The notes beneath the pieces were generated by a model, which worked only from the letters and a program-made list of their open reading frames with translations, was not told where the DNA came from and did not search any database. DNA of 64,000 nt from Rostrohypoxylon terebratum. Taxonomy: Eukaryota > Ascomycota > Sordariomycetes > Xylariales > Hypoxylaceae. The DNA lies in NCBI GenBank assembly GCA_022497145.1, contig MU385917.1, positions 1 through 64,000 on the forward strand, written 5' to 3'. Shown piece by piece: positions 1 to 11,828 of this stretch (its first letter is position 1; each line of letters starts with the position of its first letter). Made by a program: the position numbers and the translations under genes.

Positions 1-1114
1 CCTTTGATCTGATCTCTACGAGTACTGCTAACAAACAAGGAAACCCACGAATCACCCCGTATACCTTAGTACCTAGGTATAGGTTCGTAACAGTTGGTAG
101 GCGCTCCTACCGTGCAAGTGGTCAGTGACCTAGTATGTATTTTCGTATTTCCATCTGATGTCTTCTAAGTTGTGCAGTACTGTGCTACCATAAGTTAACT
201 AGCAAGTGCGTCGACGGATACTGTTTCTTTCCACGACCCTACAGTATCATCAATGCTCTTTCCCAAACTAAGTCCGTACAGCTGCCTCGCTCAAATTGGG
301 ACCTACCAGGTGGCGAATTGCCCTAGATCAAGTGTCGGCGCCTTCCCCTACTACTACTATGTGACAATAAATCGTCAAGCTTAGGAATGAACGAACGAGG
401 CTGGACTGGGGCAACTTCCGTGGAATTGAGGTAAGTCGCAGCGTAGACGACTGCCAGACATAAAACCCTACTGATTATCACAGGTGTCAACGACTCTCTC
501 GACCCACAGGAATTTATTATATAACACCACCCATCTGTTGCAAACCTAAACTCTTTTTCTTCACACTTCAACATACTTCAACCACGCACTCCGTCTTTTC
601 TTCTCCCATACAAACTCCGTCTTGATCCATACACTCTTCCGTCTTCTCTACACACACATACTCTACTTATTCCATCTCTTGTGTGGTAACAACAAACATT
701 ACTTATTCTTTCTCATACTCTACTACAACTCTACCACAACTCTCCTCTTCTATGACGACAACGTAATATTATTATTACGATAAGTTCTAGAGGAATTCAG
801 CAGTACATACTGCATTCTTTTTTTTTATTCACATACCTATCCCATGTAACGTTGAACATCTACTGTTTCTACGTTAACATATCCTCAACCAATATCACCA
901 TCCGTCACCGTCTATTACCATTATCACCCTTAGTACCCTGAGTACTACTGCCATCCCCATCAACGTCATTGTTATTAACGCCAAGGCTGTTCACGTTAAG
1001 ATCGTCCTTATATTCCTATACGAACATCTGCACTGTGCGCTTCTACAAGCGCATATCTCCTCTCCTAGAGACATAACGTACACTTCTACTCGACATCATC
1101 CTACCTCACCAACC
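1..1114. other. Intergenic leader region of the first gene
   Basis: I see no convincing gene here. The last 550 bases are strongly pyrimidine-rich on the plus strand (CT and CA runs, with an A/T-rich patch near 765-830), as is usual for fungal promoters and 5' leaders. They lead directly into the start codon at 1115. A TACCTAGGTA palindrome lies near 68-79. The only sizeable reading frame (323-574, minus) shows no recognisable motif. Confidence 0.5.
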
Positions 1115-3485
1115 ATGGCAGCGGTACCTCATGTGTCTAAGCTTCAGTCCTACGGCCAGATTTACAACGAACACGGCTGCAGGTTCTGCATCCAAGAGCC
1201 CCGATGCAGACTCTGTTCTTTCGGCCTTAAGAATGGAGATTCCATCAAAATAAGTGCCGATTATTATGATGGCATGCCGGAGTTGGTACACCGACCGTTC
1301 CAATTCTATTACGGAAAACTCGAATGGGGCGACCGTACGGGCAACTATCGGAACAACGATGAAGACGATGACCACGCAGAGGACAACAACAGCGATGACG
1401 ATTATGGGGACGGATATGGTAGTGACGATGACGCCAGTCTTGTGGATAGCGAAGCTGGTATCATTACTCGTTTTGCGATCTGCTGTTGTTGTGAGGACTT
1501 TTGCTCCGGTCGAAGAGCAGCAGTTCATTGTTTCCACTTTGATTGTTGGATGTTCCTTAAGAATAAATTCGGAACGGCTGAAATTCCCGCTTCATTCATG
1601 CACGCAACGCATTTCAGCTATTTCCCCGTGGCCTGGGAAATGCTGGAGGAAGAGCGCACGAACCGCATCCGCCCCCTCCTGGCCGAGAATCTGAAGAACG
1701 AAAAATGGCCAGTGACATTGCCTAATGAGATCCAGCACATGATAGCCGGCAACATGATTAGAGAATGTGCAATAGTTACAGCTGGGGAGAAGTATTTCAT
1801 CCCTGAGTCATTTTGTTCAACCGTCAACTTATGGCTCGACGTCTATGCTGAGTATACCATGGTCGAAGGAATACGCTACCTGAAGACTATTGGCAATACT
1901 AGAGGCCATGGAAGGTCTCTCATTTATCGTGGGCAGACGTTCAAGAATGTCCATGAGGTATACTACCTCGATGACCATCAGGGTGTTCGGGATGTCTTCA
2001 TCACCGACAAAGACCGACATTTACCCAACGCCACTCCAATTCCATTCGGAACATGGGTTAATAAGATTTCGGACCCAGACGGTATCTGGGATATCTTTGT
2101 TGGAACTGATGTAAGTGGCCAAATGTCAACTGCAGAGATTTTCCAATTCCTAGTATCTAACAAGGAGACAGGGCTTTAAGGTCAGAACCATCTATCACGC
2201 GTACAATGGCAACGCCAGCCGTGCGATGGAAGCTCAACAGATTGCGCGCTTCCCAAATTTCCAAGTGTCGCCCGTTGTGGTTCTCGACATTCGAACCCTA
2301 AAACTCAATTCTCTAGGTTTCCGTCGAGGCAACTTCCGAATTTTCCCCCGGATGGATTCATTCGACTGCAACGACCCAGATGTGATTGGGTATTCGGCGG
2401 CTATTGGAAGGAACGGCATTCCTATGGCGATATATTCGCATCGAAGTCAATCGGATTTTAGCATGTATAGGGAGTTGAATTCGCTCATCCCTATCCAGTG
2501 GGTCTACATGCCGATCGACCAAGGCGAGCTTGTGACAGAAATTTGTCGCTTCATGTCGCATCCTTTGCTTGGAGAGCGTGACTCTTTCGGGTTGACGGTA
2601 AGTGGACAAATAGCCTTGCTCTATATTGTTGTCATACTGATTTAGGCTTCTTAGTTTACCACCAATCGCGGACGAACTGGCGTTCTAGGAGAGGACAGCA
2701 CCTTGAAATTGGATGTCGTTGACCTACAAAGAGTTCATGAACCAGCACCTGGACCATCAAAGATCTTCTTCGATAAGGCCACCTCAATGAATTTGTTAGC
2801 GTTCGAAAATGTGAAGCCTTTCGTCAAGCGAGACATTCCGAACTCGGTAAAGCCCGTGAACCCGGAAGCGGATTCAAATACGACACCTTACCCATTCTTC
2901 TACTCACGCTGTAAAATGGGAGCAGTGACGCGTGTCACTCCATGCTACCGGCATCACCCCCACTCGAACCAACTGATGGGAATGCTTCTCGAGTACGAGG
3001 ATGGCCACACAGAGCGCATGGGCGAATGGCGCTTCGATTGGGCGGTTGAGCCGATTAACGTCGAGAAGAAGAGCAGGCTGCGCTTAACTATGGAAGTGTG
3101 TCATGGACAAATAGACGGATGCAAGACGCATAGCTGTGTTGTCCTACATGCGGAAGTCGTGCCCCTAGGGACGCCCCTCGAGAGGGGAAATCACACTTGG
3201 TACATGGACATACCCTGGCGTGGGACCTTGGAATGGTGGTTCAACGAATCCACCAAACATTGCGAGCATACCTCCGCGATCTGGAGAAGCTCTAGCAGGG
3301 CCATAGCGAGAGGATATGTCGACGTTTACGATACCGATGATGACGAAGAGAAAAAGGACAATTGGCAGGACTGGGTAGATTGGGATGAGGTGTGGGGGAC
3401 ACTGCCTTGGTACGAGGATTCCGATGATGAACAACTAGATTCGGAGTTTGAGGACAACGCAAACTCCGAAGAGGCGTCCCATTAA
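1115..3485 (+). CDS. Uncharacterised fungal protein, Cys-rich N-terminus with F-box-like motif
   Basis: Three exons (1115-2110, 2172-2597, 2655-3485) give about 750 residues. Both introns (61 and 57 bp) are phase 0 with GTAAGT donors; the first has a CTAAC branch site. The start ATG sits in a good context (AACCATGG). The N-terminus has Cys pairs (CRFC, CRLC near residues 23-34) and, after an Asp-rich stretch near residues 82-108, a second Cys/His cluster (CCCCEDFC, then HCFHFDC). Near residue 200 an LPNEIQHMI stretch resembles the start of an F-box. The C-terminus is very acidic. I know similar architectures only as large expanded families of fungal hypothetical proteins, possibly zinc-binding; the zinc and F-box readings are inference. 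It is transcribed towards the next gene. No enzyme motif is visible. Confidence 0.8.
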
Positions 3486-4430
3486 CCCAACCCAACATTC
3501 ACCACACCAACTTCTCGCTCTGGGTGAATTAACATCATTATCATTATCAACTTACTATCGGAGTTCGCGCTGGTATCAATTCAGCAACATGACATCTCTT
3601 CTCACCGAGGGGATATACATAAGAATATGGCCCAGCAGGAGAAAGCTAGCTCCGGGATAGGAGAGATGGATATGGATACCTACATACGTTTGATTTTTCT
3701 TCCCTTTTTTTTCGCTGCATTTACCCGCGTCGAGCTGGATATGCGGGCATAGCTATGCCAGATAACCCGACATTTGCAACATATATAGCAATGATACCCC
3801 TATACTCGCTAATCCTTATTGTGATGCAAGTGATTTGATCCTAATTGCTCTCGAGGCATCTAGTCTTGCCTTATTAATTGGATCTTGATCACTATGAACA
3901 AGGTTTCACTTACCAGCTGTCTCAGGCCAAGAGCAAAAGCGTAAATGTTGGTAGGTGACGTAATAGGCGAGATGAGTGCGCCACTCCTCACCTCCTGATA
4001 TCAAAATCTTCTCTACTATCCATCTGAAATACCTCAGGCCGACACGGAAGCACGAGACTGCACACTACTACAATTAACATATCGCAGACACCGAGAGGAG
4101 GAAAATTAACAAGAGAAATCTTTATGGTATGGTACAACTAAGCGTGTGATTATTCAGTTATGGGTACACTCTATGACCGGGGAATGGTGGATGTCTTCTT
4201 TGTGTGCCTATGAGTTTCCGCCCTCCCCTCTTTACCTACCTACCTCCCCCTTTATAAAAAAAACAAGCCGCAGCTACCGCCACCGCGCGCCCGTTTTGTT
4301 GTCATTTCCCAATCACGTTTTTGGATGTTGTGTGTGTGTGTGAAGCCTCTTTTTTTCGTCGGTTCTTGTAGGTGATGATGGTGGAGAAGAAAAAAAAAGA
4401 GGGCTCCGGGGCGTGTGTGAGTGAGAATGC
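3486..4430. other. Convergent intergenic region
   Basis: This stretch lies between the 3' ends of the Cys-rich protein gene and the mitochondrial peptidase gene, so it should hold both 3' UTRs and terminators. It contains T- and A-runs (3697-3711, 4254-4262, 4389-4399) and a short TG repeat near 4328-4341. I see no gene or RNA in it. Confidence 0.5.
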
Positions 4431-6107
4431 TTAGAAGTTTCGGCTCATGTCATTGCGGATGCGCTGGTAGTCGAGGAGACCCTCGATGCTGCCGACGGCG
4501 CTGATGGCGACGTCTTGGTCCCAGAGCTTGCGGTTGGCGAAGTCCATGACGTCCTTCTCGGTGATTCGGTCGATGATGCGCTCAATCTCGCCAGGGTTCA
4601 TTCGGCGGCCGGTCGTGACCAGTTGTCGGCCAATGTCCTCGGCGACGGCGGATGTGCTGTCAAGGGAAAGTAGGATGGCGGCCTTGAGCTGTGCCTTGGC
4701 TCGCTCAACCTCCGCCTCAGTCACGTCGCTCGAGAGGCGCGACCATTCTCGCAGGGTGAAGTGGACTAGGTCGTCGAGACGGGTGAGTTGGTCGCTGACT
4801 AGGTAGATACCCCATAGACTGCAAAATTTATTAGTATTAGTCCTAAAAGTGTTGTTCTGTAAGTGTAACTTACCCAGTGTCACTGTAGCTTGTGGAGAAG
4901 CTCATGAAGCTGCTAGCTAGGTCGTTGTTGTGGACGAACGAGCTTAGCTTGCTTCCTTGGTGGGGAGCGCTGCCAAGAGCCTTGTCGTAGTTGCCGACGA
5001 TAGCCTGCGTGACTAGGGCAGTGAAGTAGTCCTCGTCACCCCAGCTTACACCCTCGACGGCAAGAGCGATGTGAGCAGACGGAATGGTGTCATCCCGGAT
5101 TCGGACCTCAGATCCGATGAAGTTGGGCTTTCGCTTAGAAAGGACGTAGGCTTCGTTGTGGGGGGACGTGGTGGGGAGCTTGGAGAAGTTCTTCTCGGCA
5201 AGATCAACGAGCTTGTCGTGGGGGATACCACCGGCACCGACTAGAACCATGCGGTCGGCTGTGTAGTTGGTCTTGATGTAGTTGTCAAGTTCGGTTCGGG
5301 TGATGTCACGGATGTTCTGTCGGGGACCTAGGATAGTGCGGCCCAAAGGCTGGTGGGCGTAGGCAGTAGCGTGAAGGTGGTCGAAGACGACCTCATCCAT
5401 CAACTTCTCAACTTCCTCGGATTCTCGTAGAATGACATCGCGCTCTCGTTCAATCGCAGAAGGCTCGAGCTTGGAGTTCTGAAGAATATCGGCGAGGATA
5501 TCGACGCATTGCGGAACGTCGGAGTTGAATGCTCTGGAGAAGTAAACAGTGCTCTCACGCTGAATTCTAAGTTAGTCGAGAGTCATGGTATGGTCAAGGT
5601 AATTAATCGTATTTCACGCACCGAGGTATAGGCGTTTAGGTGGCCGCCCATGTTCTCGATCTCGAGTTCTAGTTGGTGTTGGGTTCGTTTTTGAGTGCCC
5701 TAGAGAGATTGTAAGAAACTTGACACTTTTGTCTTGATCTTGACTCCTCAAAAATACCTTAAAGGCAAGGTGCTCTAGGAAATGTGCGGTGCCGCTCGTC
5801 TCATCCGTCTCGGCTCTGGAACCAGCATCGATCCAAACTCCCACCGTCGAGGTCTGCGCCCATGGCGAGTATTCGGTCGCAACCTATTTTAACAATGTTA
5901 GAGATATGGATCTTGAATATTGGACAGGTCAATTGGGCATCGGGAACTTACCGTTAGACCATTCTTCAAGGTTGTGGTCTGGGTCTTTGCGCCTACGGGA
6001 GACGACACGGGTGTAGCAAAACCTCTCCGCAACGGTCGAACGAAGGAATTGGCAGCACGGCTGCGCATGCCCTGCGCAAGGCTAAGAGTAAGTCTCCTAG
6101 ACGCCAT
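4431..6107 (-). CDS. MAS1: Mitochondrial processing peptidase beta subunit
   Basis: Five exons on the minus strand (5952-6107, 5758-5883, 5622-5699, 4874-5559, 4431-4818) give 477 residues, normal for the family. The protein removes presequences from imported precursors in the mitochondrial matrix as a heterodimer with the alpha subunit; in some fungi (Neurospora) the same protein is also core I of the bc1 complex. The M16 zinc site is intact: the inverted motif HFLEH places H86, E89 and H90, and the distal glutamate is E166, 77 residues after E89. The first 30 residues are rich in Arg, Ser and Ala with no acidic residue, fitting a mitochondrial targeting peptide. All introns are GT-AG and the phases agree. 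It is divergent from the GH36 gene across 687 bp. The identification is strong; whether it doubles as core I cannot be told here. Confidence 0.97.
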
Positions 6108-6794
6108 TAGGGTGTTGCGTTGGGAGGTGGAATTAACGGAGAGTGGGAGTGAGCGGTTTGATGGTGGGAATATTGAAGTGGTTCGGTTTCGGCTTGGAAA
6201 GCTCAAATTTTGGATTGGCCTGAGGCGTCGACGTGCGGTCGGCCGGTGGGAACCCCCGAAAACCCCAGACCTGCCTGCCCAGACGTAAGCCACACTTTTT
6301 TGAACTTTTTGAACTTTTTTAAACCTTTTTTTTGAACGGACTGCCCGCTAAATTCCGGCTAGCGTCATCGATTTGTGGCCGTGCATCTTCGATAATGAAA
6401 TAATCAAATTTTGATTGGCCGGCATCTTCTCGGGTATGGGACTAGCTCGGCTTTCTACTTTCTGCAAGGTTTAGGCCATTTAGGTCACTGATTTCCAAGG
6501 TTAGGTAGGAATACTTGGGTACATCTTGAACTTTCACATCTGATCATCTACATCAATGTTCTTAAGACTTCAAGTCTTCTCACACTTGAGCATTCACACG
6601 AGTGCTTAAGATTTTTAGAATCACTCACATAAACTTATACCTAGTATATTATTTGATTCACGGAGATATCCTTTTTGCACAAAGACGCAGTCCCCTTGAC
6701 TTATATTTCATCCCAATAGAAATGGAAGCGTCCCCCACGTTAACGTCCGAAGGTGAAAGGTGATTTATCCAGCTTCGTCTCTCCAACCATCAAA
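6108..6794. promoter_or_regulatory. Divergent promoter region, MPP beta / GH36
   Basis: This is the shared upstream region of two divergent genes. A T-rich track with repeated TTTTTGAAC units lies at 6294-6336, and the GH36 side is AT-rich (6480-6720). An upstream ATG at 6722 opens a short frame ending in TGA at 6761 before the chosen GH36 start, a possible uORF of 13 codons. No specific factor site can be assigned. Confidence 0.4.
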
Positions 6795-9636
6795 ATGGTG
6801 GATGTCATCATATCGAGTTTCCCACCTCTTGGTCGGCTTACTAAGATTGATGATGGAGATTTTCAATTCAAAGTCCTCTTGGGCGTATCAAATGACCTTG
6901 CCGAGGATCCTTGGGAGGTTGCTGTTTGGCATTCTTCAACTGATGGAAGCTGGATAGAGACACCACTATCACCAGACACTACTGGCCATCCTTTAGTATT
7001 ATTTGTGGCCCCCAAATCTTCATATACTCAATTATGTTTCAGTGCACATTTCACCATTTCATCTTTGATGAAGTTTACTCTCAAATACCGTAATAGCCAT
7101 GATCAATCTTGGAGGTGGTCACAAAGTATCTTTGGTTCCACTGATGGGGTTGTGTCGATCAACTCGATGAATGCGCTTGCTACAGCCAGCACCAATCTTT
7201 CGGACATAATTCACCAACTGAACCCAGTATTGCGAGTCAGTCCTGCAGCGAGCCAAACTCTCAATACCCAACTCTGGACTCTTCAAGCAAGTGTTGGTTC
7301 GTGCGAAAATGATCGTCCTGCCTACGTTGATATGGACATCGGAATACCCTGGGGCGGCGCCTTGCGGTAAGCCACAATGCCGACGTTGGCTAGACCACTC
7401 TTGTGGTTTTCACTACAGCCTCGATGCTGACCTACCGTAGATACTTTGCTCTAGTTCGTTCGAGTACTCCTTGGCTAGGCCCTAGACATGGTACTAGCCC
7501 ATTTAATCTGGACCAGGACGCCATCATGTGCTCCTTCTTGAGCGATGAAGGGAAACACCTGGTCTTATTAGGGGTCAGTGGCCCAGATAACGTGACCACA
7601 CTCCTCCGTAGCTCAGACTCGGGCGCAGTAAAATTGCATGTGAGTTTAATTATGTAAAGGATTTTTCGGTAACGAGGTCTCACGCAGTCGATAGATACGT
7701 AGCGACGAAAATGCTGGATCATCCGGTCTAGTATTAGCTGCGGTCGGCAATGATTTCGAAAGCACCATAGCGGCAGTTATGTATCATGCTCGAACAGTCA
7801 TCTTCGCCGCCAGCAACTCACAGGATGAACTATCTGAAGAGTTCTCAAAGCTGAGTCTTGATGTCAAACCCGAATGGTATGAGAATTGGTATGATGGACT
7901 GGGATACTGTGAGCTTCTGATGAATCACTTGTTGTAAACCCAACCTAACCCGCCACTAGGTACTTGGGATGCCCTCGGCCAAGAATTGACGGAAGAGAAA
8001 GTAGTCAATGCTGTCCAGTTATTGGCAAATAATCACATCAATATCAGTAGCCTCATTATCGACGACAATTGGCAAAATGTCGATTATCAAGGGGAGCAAT
8101 CGTACGACTATGGTTGGAAGGGATTCGAGGCAGAGCCCAAAGCATTTCCTAGTGGCCTCAAAGATACAGTCTCTCGGATTCGCTCAACACATCCAAGCAT
8201 CGAAAATATAACCGTGTGGCATGCCTTACTAGGATACTGGGGAGGAATCTCTCCCAATAGCAGCCTTGCAGAGTCTTATAAGACAGAGCGGGTGGACATT
8301 GAGGATCCCAGGATCACGGGAACAAGAACCATAACAGTCATTGCGAAAGAAGATGTCGGAAAGTTCTACAATGACTTTTATCGATTCTTATCAGACTGTG
8401 GAATCGACGGTGTCAAGACAGATGCCCAATACATGGTAGACACTTTGGCGTCCTCCAGGCCACGCCGAGAGCTCACTGAAACGTATCTTGACAGCTGGAT
8501 GATATCAGCTCTCAGGTACTTTAGCCTCAGAGCTATCTCCTGTATGTCCCAGGTGCCGCGGATCATGTTCCACCAACAGCTGCCACGCAATAGATCACCA
8601 TTGGTCGTGCGGAATTCTCCTGATTATTATCCTGAATTGGTGAACGCACAGTCATGGCACATTTTTGCCAATGCTTATAGCACCCTACTTACGCAGCACC
8701 TAAATATTTTACCGGATTGGGATATGTTCCAGACTAAACATCCGTGTGGGGAGTTTCAAGCTGCTGCGCGATGCCTCAGTGGGGGACCAATCTATATCAG
8801 CGATGTTCCCGGAAGGCATGATGTCAATCTCATCAACCAGATAACGGGGAAGACGCCGCGAGGGAAGACCGTTATATTCAGGCCCAGCGTTCTGGGCAAA
8901 ACCATCGATCCGTACACAAGTTTCGATGAGCCCGTCGTACTAAAAATCGGAAGTTATCATGGGAGAGCCGAGACAGGAACCCCGTTCCTAGGAGTCTTTA
9001 ACATCACTAGGGAACTGCTCCTAAGGGAAATCATCTCGCTTACGGATTTCCCCGGTATTGATTCGTCTCTGGAGTACGTCGTGCGATCACATCGCAGCGG
9101 TTTCGTCATGCCCATTCTCAAACCAAACAGACCCACTGCTGATTTCGGAGTATCGCTGAATGTCGGGGAATATGATATCTTCACGGCATTCCCCGTAACC
9201 AAGTTCAACAGCGAAACAAACGGCAAGGTCCACGTCGCCAATTTGGGACTCATCGGGAAAATGACCGGGGCCGCTGCTATCACCTCGTATCAATTCGCGC
9301 TGCACCACACTGACAAAGCCTTCTTGGACACGCGACTCAAGGCTTTGGGAGTTCTTGGTAAGTTTATTAATTGAAATGCATTGGAATTAAGATCGAGAAT
9401 TGACACCATTTTTTACAGGGGTATATGTCTCAGGTTTGCCCGACATGTCAATTGAGCGGGATTGTATGGTCACCATCCAGGGCGAACCGATCCCTCCACA
9501 CACGGTTACGATTAACAAGGACAGCGAGCACGTATTGAACATTGATATTGAAACGGCGTGGAAGGAAATGGGACTCGAAGCCGGTTGGGCTAACGAGGTT
9601 GAGGTCAAGGTTTACTTGGACATCGAGTACCCTTAG
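6795..9636 (+). CDS. GH36 raffinose synthase / Sip1-like alpha-galactosidase family protein
   Basis: Five exons (6795-7366, 7441-7639, 7695-7908, 7960-9357, 9419-9636) give 866 residues. The introns are 51-74 bp, GT-AG, and all phases agree. The start has a good context (CAAAATGG). The sequence matches the raffinose synthase/seed-imbibition branch of glycoside hydrolase family 36: an IIDDNWQ segment after the N-terminal beta domain, the nucleophile region GVKTDAQ (Asp near residue 482) and the LPDWDMFQ...SGGPIYISD region near residues 580-605, with the family's acid/base Asp expected there. Enzymes of this branch act on galactosides such as raffinose or galactinol; several fungal members have undefined substrates. 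There is no signal peptide, so a cytosolic role is inferred. Two SDR genes follow in the opposite orientation. A true transglycosylase activity cannot be inferred from sequence alone. Confidence 0.92.
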
Positions 9637-9896
9637 TTATGAGAAATGGACATGAGACACGCAGCACTTGGATACGGAAATCGGCGCAACGACTTATGAC
9701 GAGAATGACGATCACAAAACATGGGATGCGGTTTTTGACAAATTGGAATATCAAATTCATTTAAGTGAGCAAGCTACAGAATATCATTTCGTGTCTCATC
9801 TACCATCGCTAGGTCGTTTCAAGATATGCTAGGGACCAATGCGTAGGAGCCAATTAATCATCAACAGCGCAACTTTTTCCCATATCAGATTCAAGT

Positions 9897-11087
9897 TTAG
9901 ATTTTACCAAGTCTCTTCGCCTCAATCGTCACCGTCTCAGGTAACGTATCCGGCAAGCTGGGACTCTTAGGCGTCCAGCCGAGATACTTCCTCGCTCTAG
10001 CAGCCACGCTCTTCGAGTTCGTTCCGTAGCCCGGGATCTCGACCTCCTTGGCGATGGGCTCGGGAATCAGCTTCTGTCTCGCGGCCTCGACGGCGATGGC
10101 CCGGGACACGTCGGCCCAGCGGTGCACGCCGCTCTCGAGGAAGAAGTAGGCCTTGGGTCCGAAGATCTCCGGGTCGCTGTTCTTGGAGGCGTCGAGCGCC
10201 GCGTCCACGGCTAGCACGAAGAAATCGCCCAGGTCGTGGATGTGCACGTTATCCCACTCGGTTAGCCCCGGCGCCTGGATCGGCGCGTACCCGTGCGTAA
10301 GCGTGTACTCGATCAGCCGCGGGACCTGGATGCTGCGCGTGTTCAGGGGTCCCCGGCCTTTTCCGTAGATGGTGGGGGGCCCGACGATCAGGGTCTTGAC
10401 GGAGGGGGAGTTGGCGCCCAGCACGATCTTGTCGACATCTCGGTGGATCGCGGTATCCGGCAGCGACAGGATCCGGTCGATGTCGTCGATGTCGTGGTAT
10501 TTCTGCTCGGGTAGGGGCGCCTGCCCGTACCGCTTGTTGTCCGCATCGTACCAGGTCAGGATGCCGGTCCCGCACAGATGGATCCAGTACCCCGGCTTCT
10601 CGGCCGTATGCCCCGCTGCTAGGCCCTTGGCGATCGCGGTCGCTGATGGGACGTCGTCGGCTGAGTCCGCCGTGTCTAGGTGATGTTTAGTGCTGATTTC
10701 GTTTCATTTTTCATATGTAAGAAATGAAGTTGAGTCACATACGAACTACGATGTCTGCCGCAGCTGCCTCCTTCTCGATAACATCGGCATCGTCTAGGGT
10801 GCCGTAGACGAGGCGCGCCTTTGGATACGCGGCGGCGACTGGCTTTCCACGCTCCTCGTTCCGTACGAGGAGGGTATACTCAAAGTCCGGGTGGGCCTTG
10901 ACTAGGGAGTAGAGGGCGTCGCCGCCGATGTAGCCTATACATCCACCAATATTTAGTATTCACACCCGCAGGATGAAAGACTAGGTAAGTATTGACTGCA
11001 TACCAGTGGCGCCGGTGCTATTGTGATGAATTAGCTCCGGAATCAATTTGGTTATATCAGTACTCACAGGAAGATCTTCGTGGCCAT
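9897..11087 (-). CDS. NAD-dependent epimerase/dehydratase family protein (extended SDR)
   Basis: Four exons on the minus strand (11068-11087, 11004-11017, 10743-10934, 9897-10675) give 334 residues. The second exon is only 14 nt. Together the first three exons rebuild an exact Rossmann entry, MATKIFLTGATGYIGGDAL, with the TGxxGYIG dinucleotide loop. Further family features are IVVHTADSADD near residue 75, a PPTIYGKG segment and a DNVHIHDLGDFF stretch, as in nucleoside-diphosphate-sugar epimerase-like SDRs of fungi. The substrate is unknown. Introns are 50, 69 and 67 bp with GTGAGT, GTATGC and GTATGT donors. The 3' half is markedly GC-rich. A second extended SDR lies just upstream in the same orientation, and the convergent GH36 gene ends 260 bp away, so a role in sugar or carbonyl metabolism is possible but unproven. 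Confidence 0.9.
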
Positions 11088-11828
11088 TATTCTGAATTTT
11101 AAATTTTGAATCCGAGAATAAAAATGTGTACTCAAAGGTGTCAGTCACTGTGTAGTTGCTTCTGTACGTTGAAGGCAAGAATAGTTCATTCAGCAAGGTA
11201 ATTGATATAGTAATTATAGTTGAGTTTTCATAGTATTGATTCTTTATCTAGAAGCTACTAGACTTCCACACATTATTACGTAGTTATGCCGAGAAAATGA
11301 ATATTGCTCGGTTACGCCATCTAGGTCAATGAATTCATCAGTGTAGCTTCCTATTTCCCCATCTTCCCCCATCTTGCCCCTCCCCCACTCTTGATGTTGC
11401 ACATGAGCGCACGAGGGGAGATCAATAAAATCTGATGAAGGCAGGGGCTACCATGCAGATGGCTTGCATATTCTCCAATTATTTCTTTATGCTGACTGTG
11501 CATACTTGGGTTATGTAAACAGGGGATAATTTTAACCCGTATGAATTATGCCGTCTCACCCACTCACCCAACAATCTCATTCATTACAAACTTCGCCCAC
11601 TTTGCTTTTGTTTGCCTCATGTTGTTTCGGACTTTCGCAGAAATGGAACCAGTTAGAAAGCAAAATAGACGTGATTCAAGATTGATTATCTCTAGAGTTA
11701 TCTAGTCTTGGAAAATCTTCTCCGGTGCTTTGCAATTTACTCTCCTAATAATAACCCCGAATGACAAACCCAGCTATTACCTGTGAGATTACAGCTCTTC
11801 AAAGAGTGGAGGAATATCACGACCACCC
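11088..11828. other. Intergenic region between the two SDR genes
   Basis: This is the upstream region of the epimerase gene and the downstream region of the reductase gene. It is AT-rich (11090-11330), then has a C-rich pocket (11354-11392). No gene or RNA seen. Confidence 0.4.
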
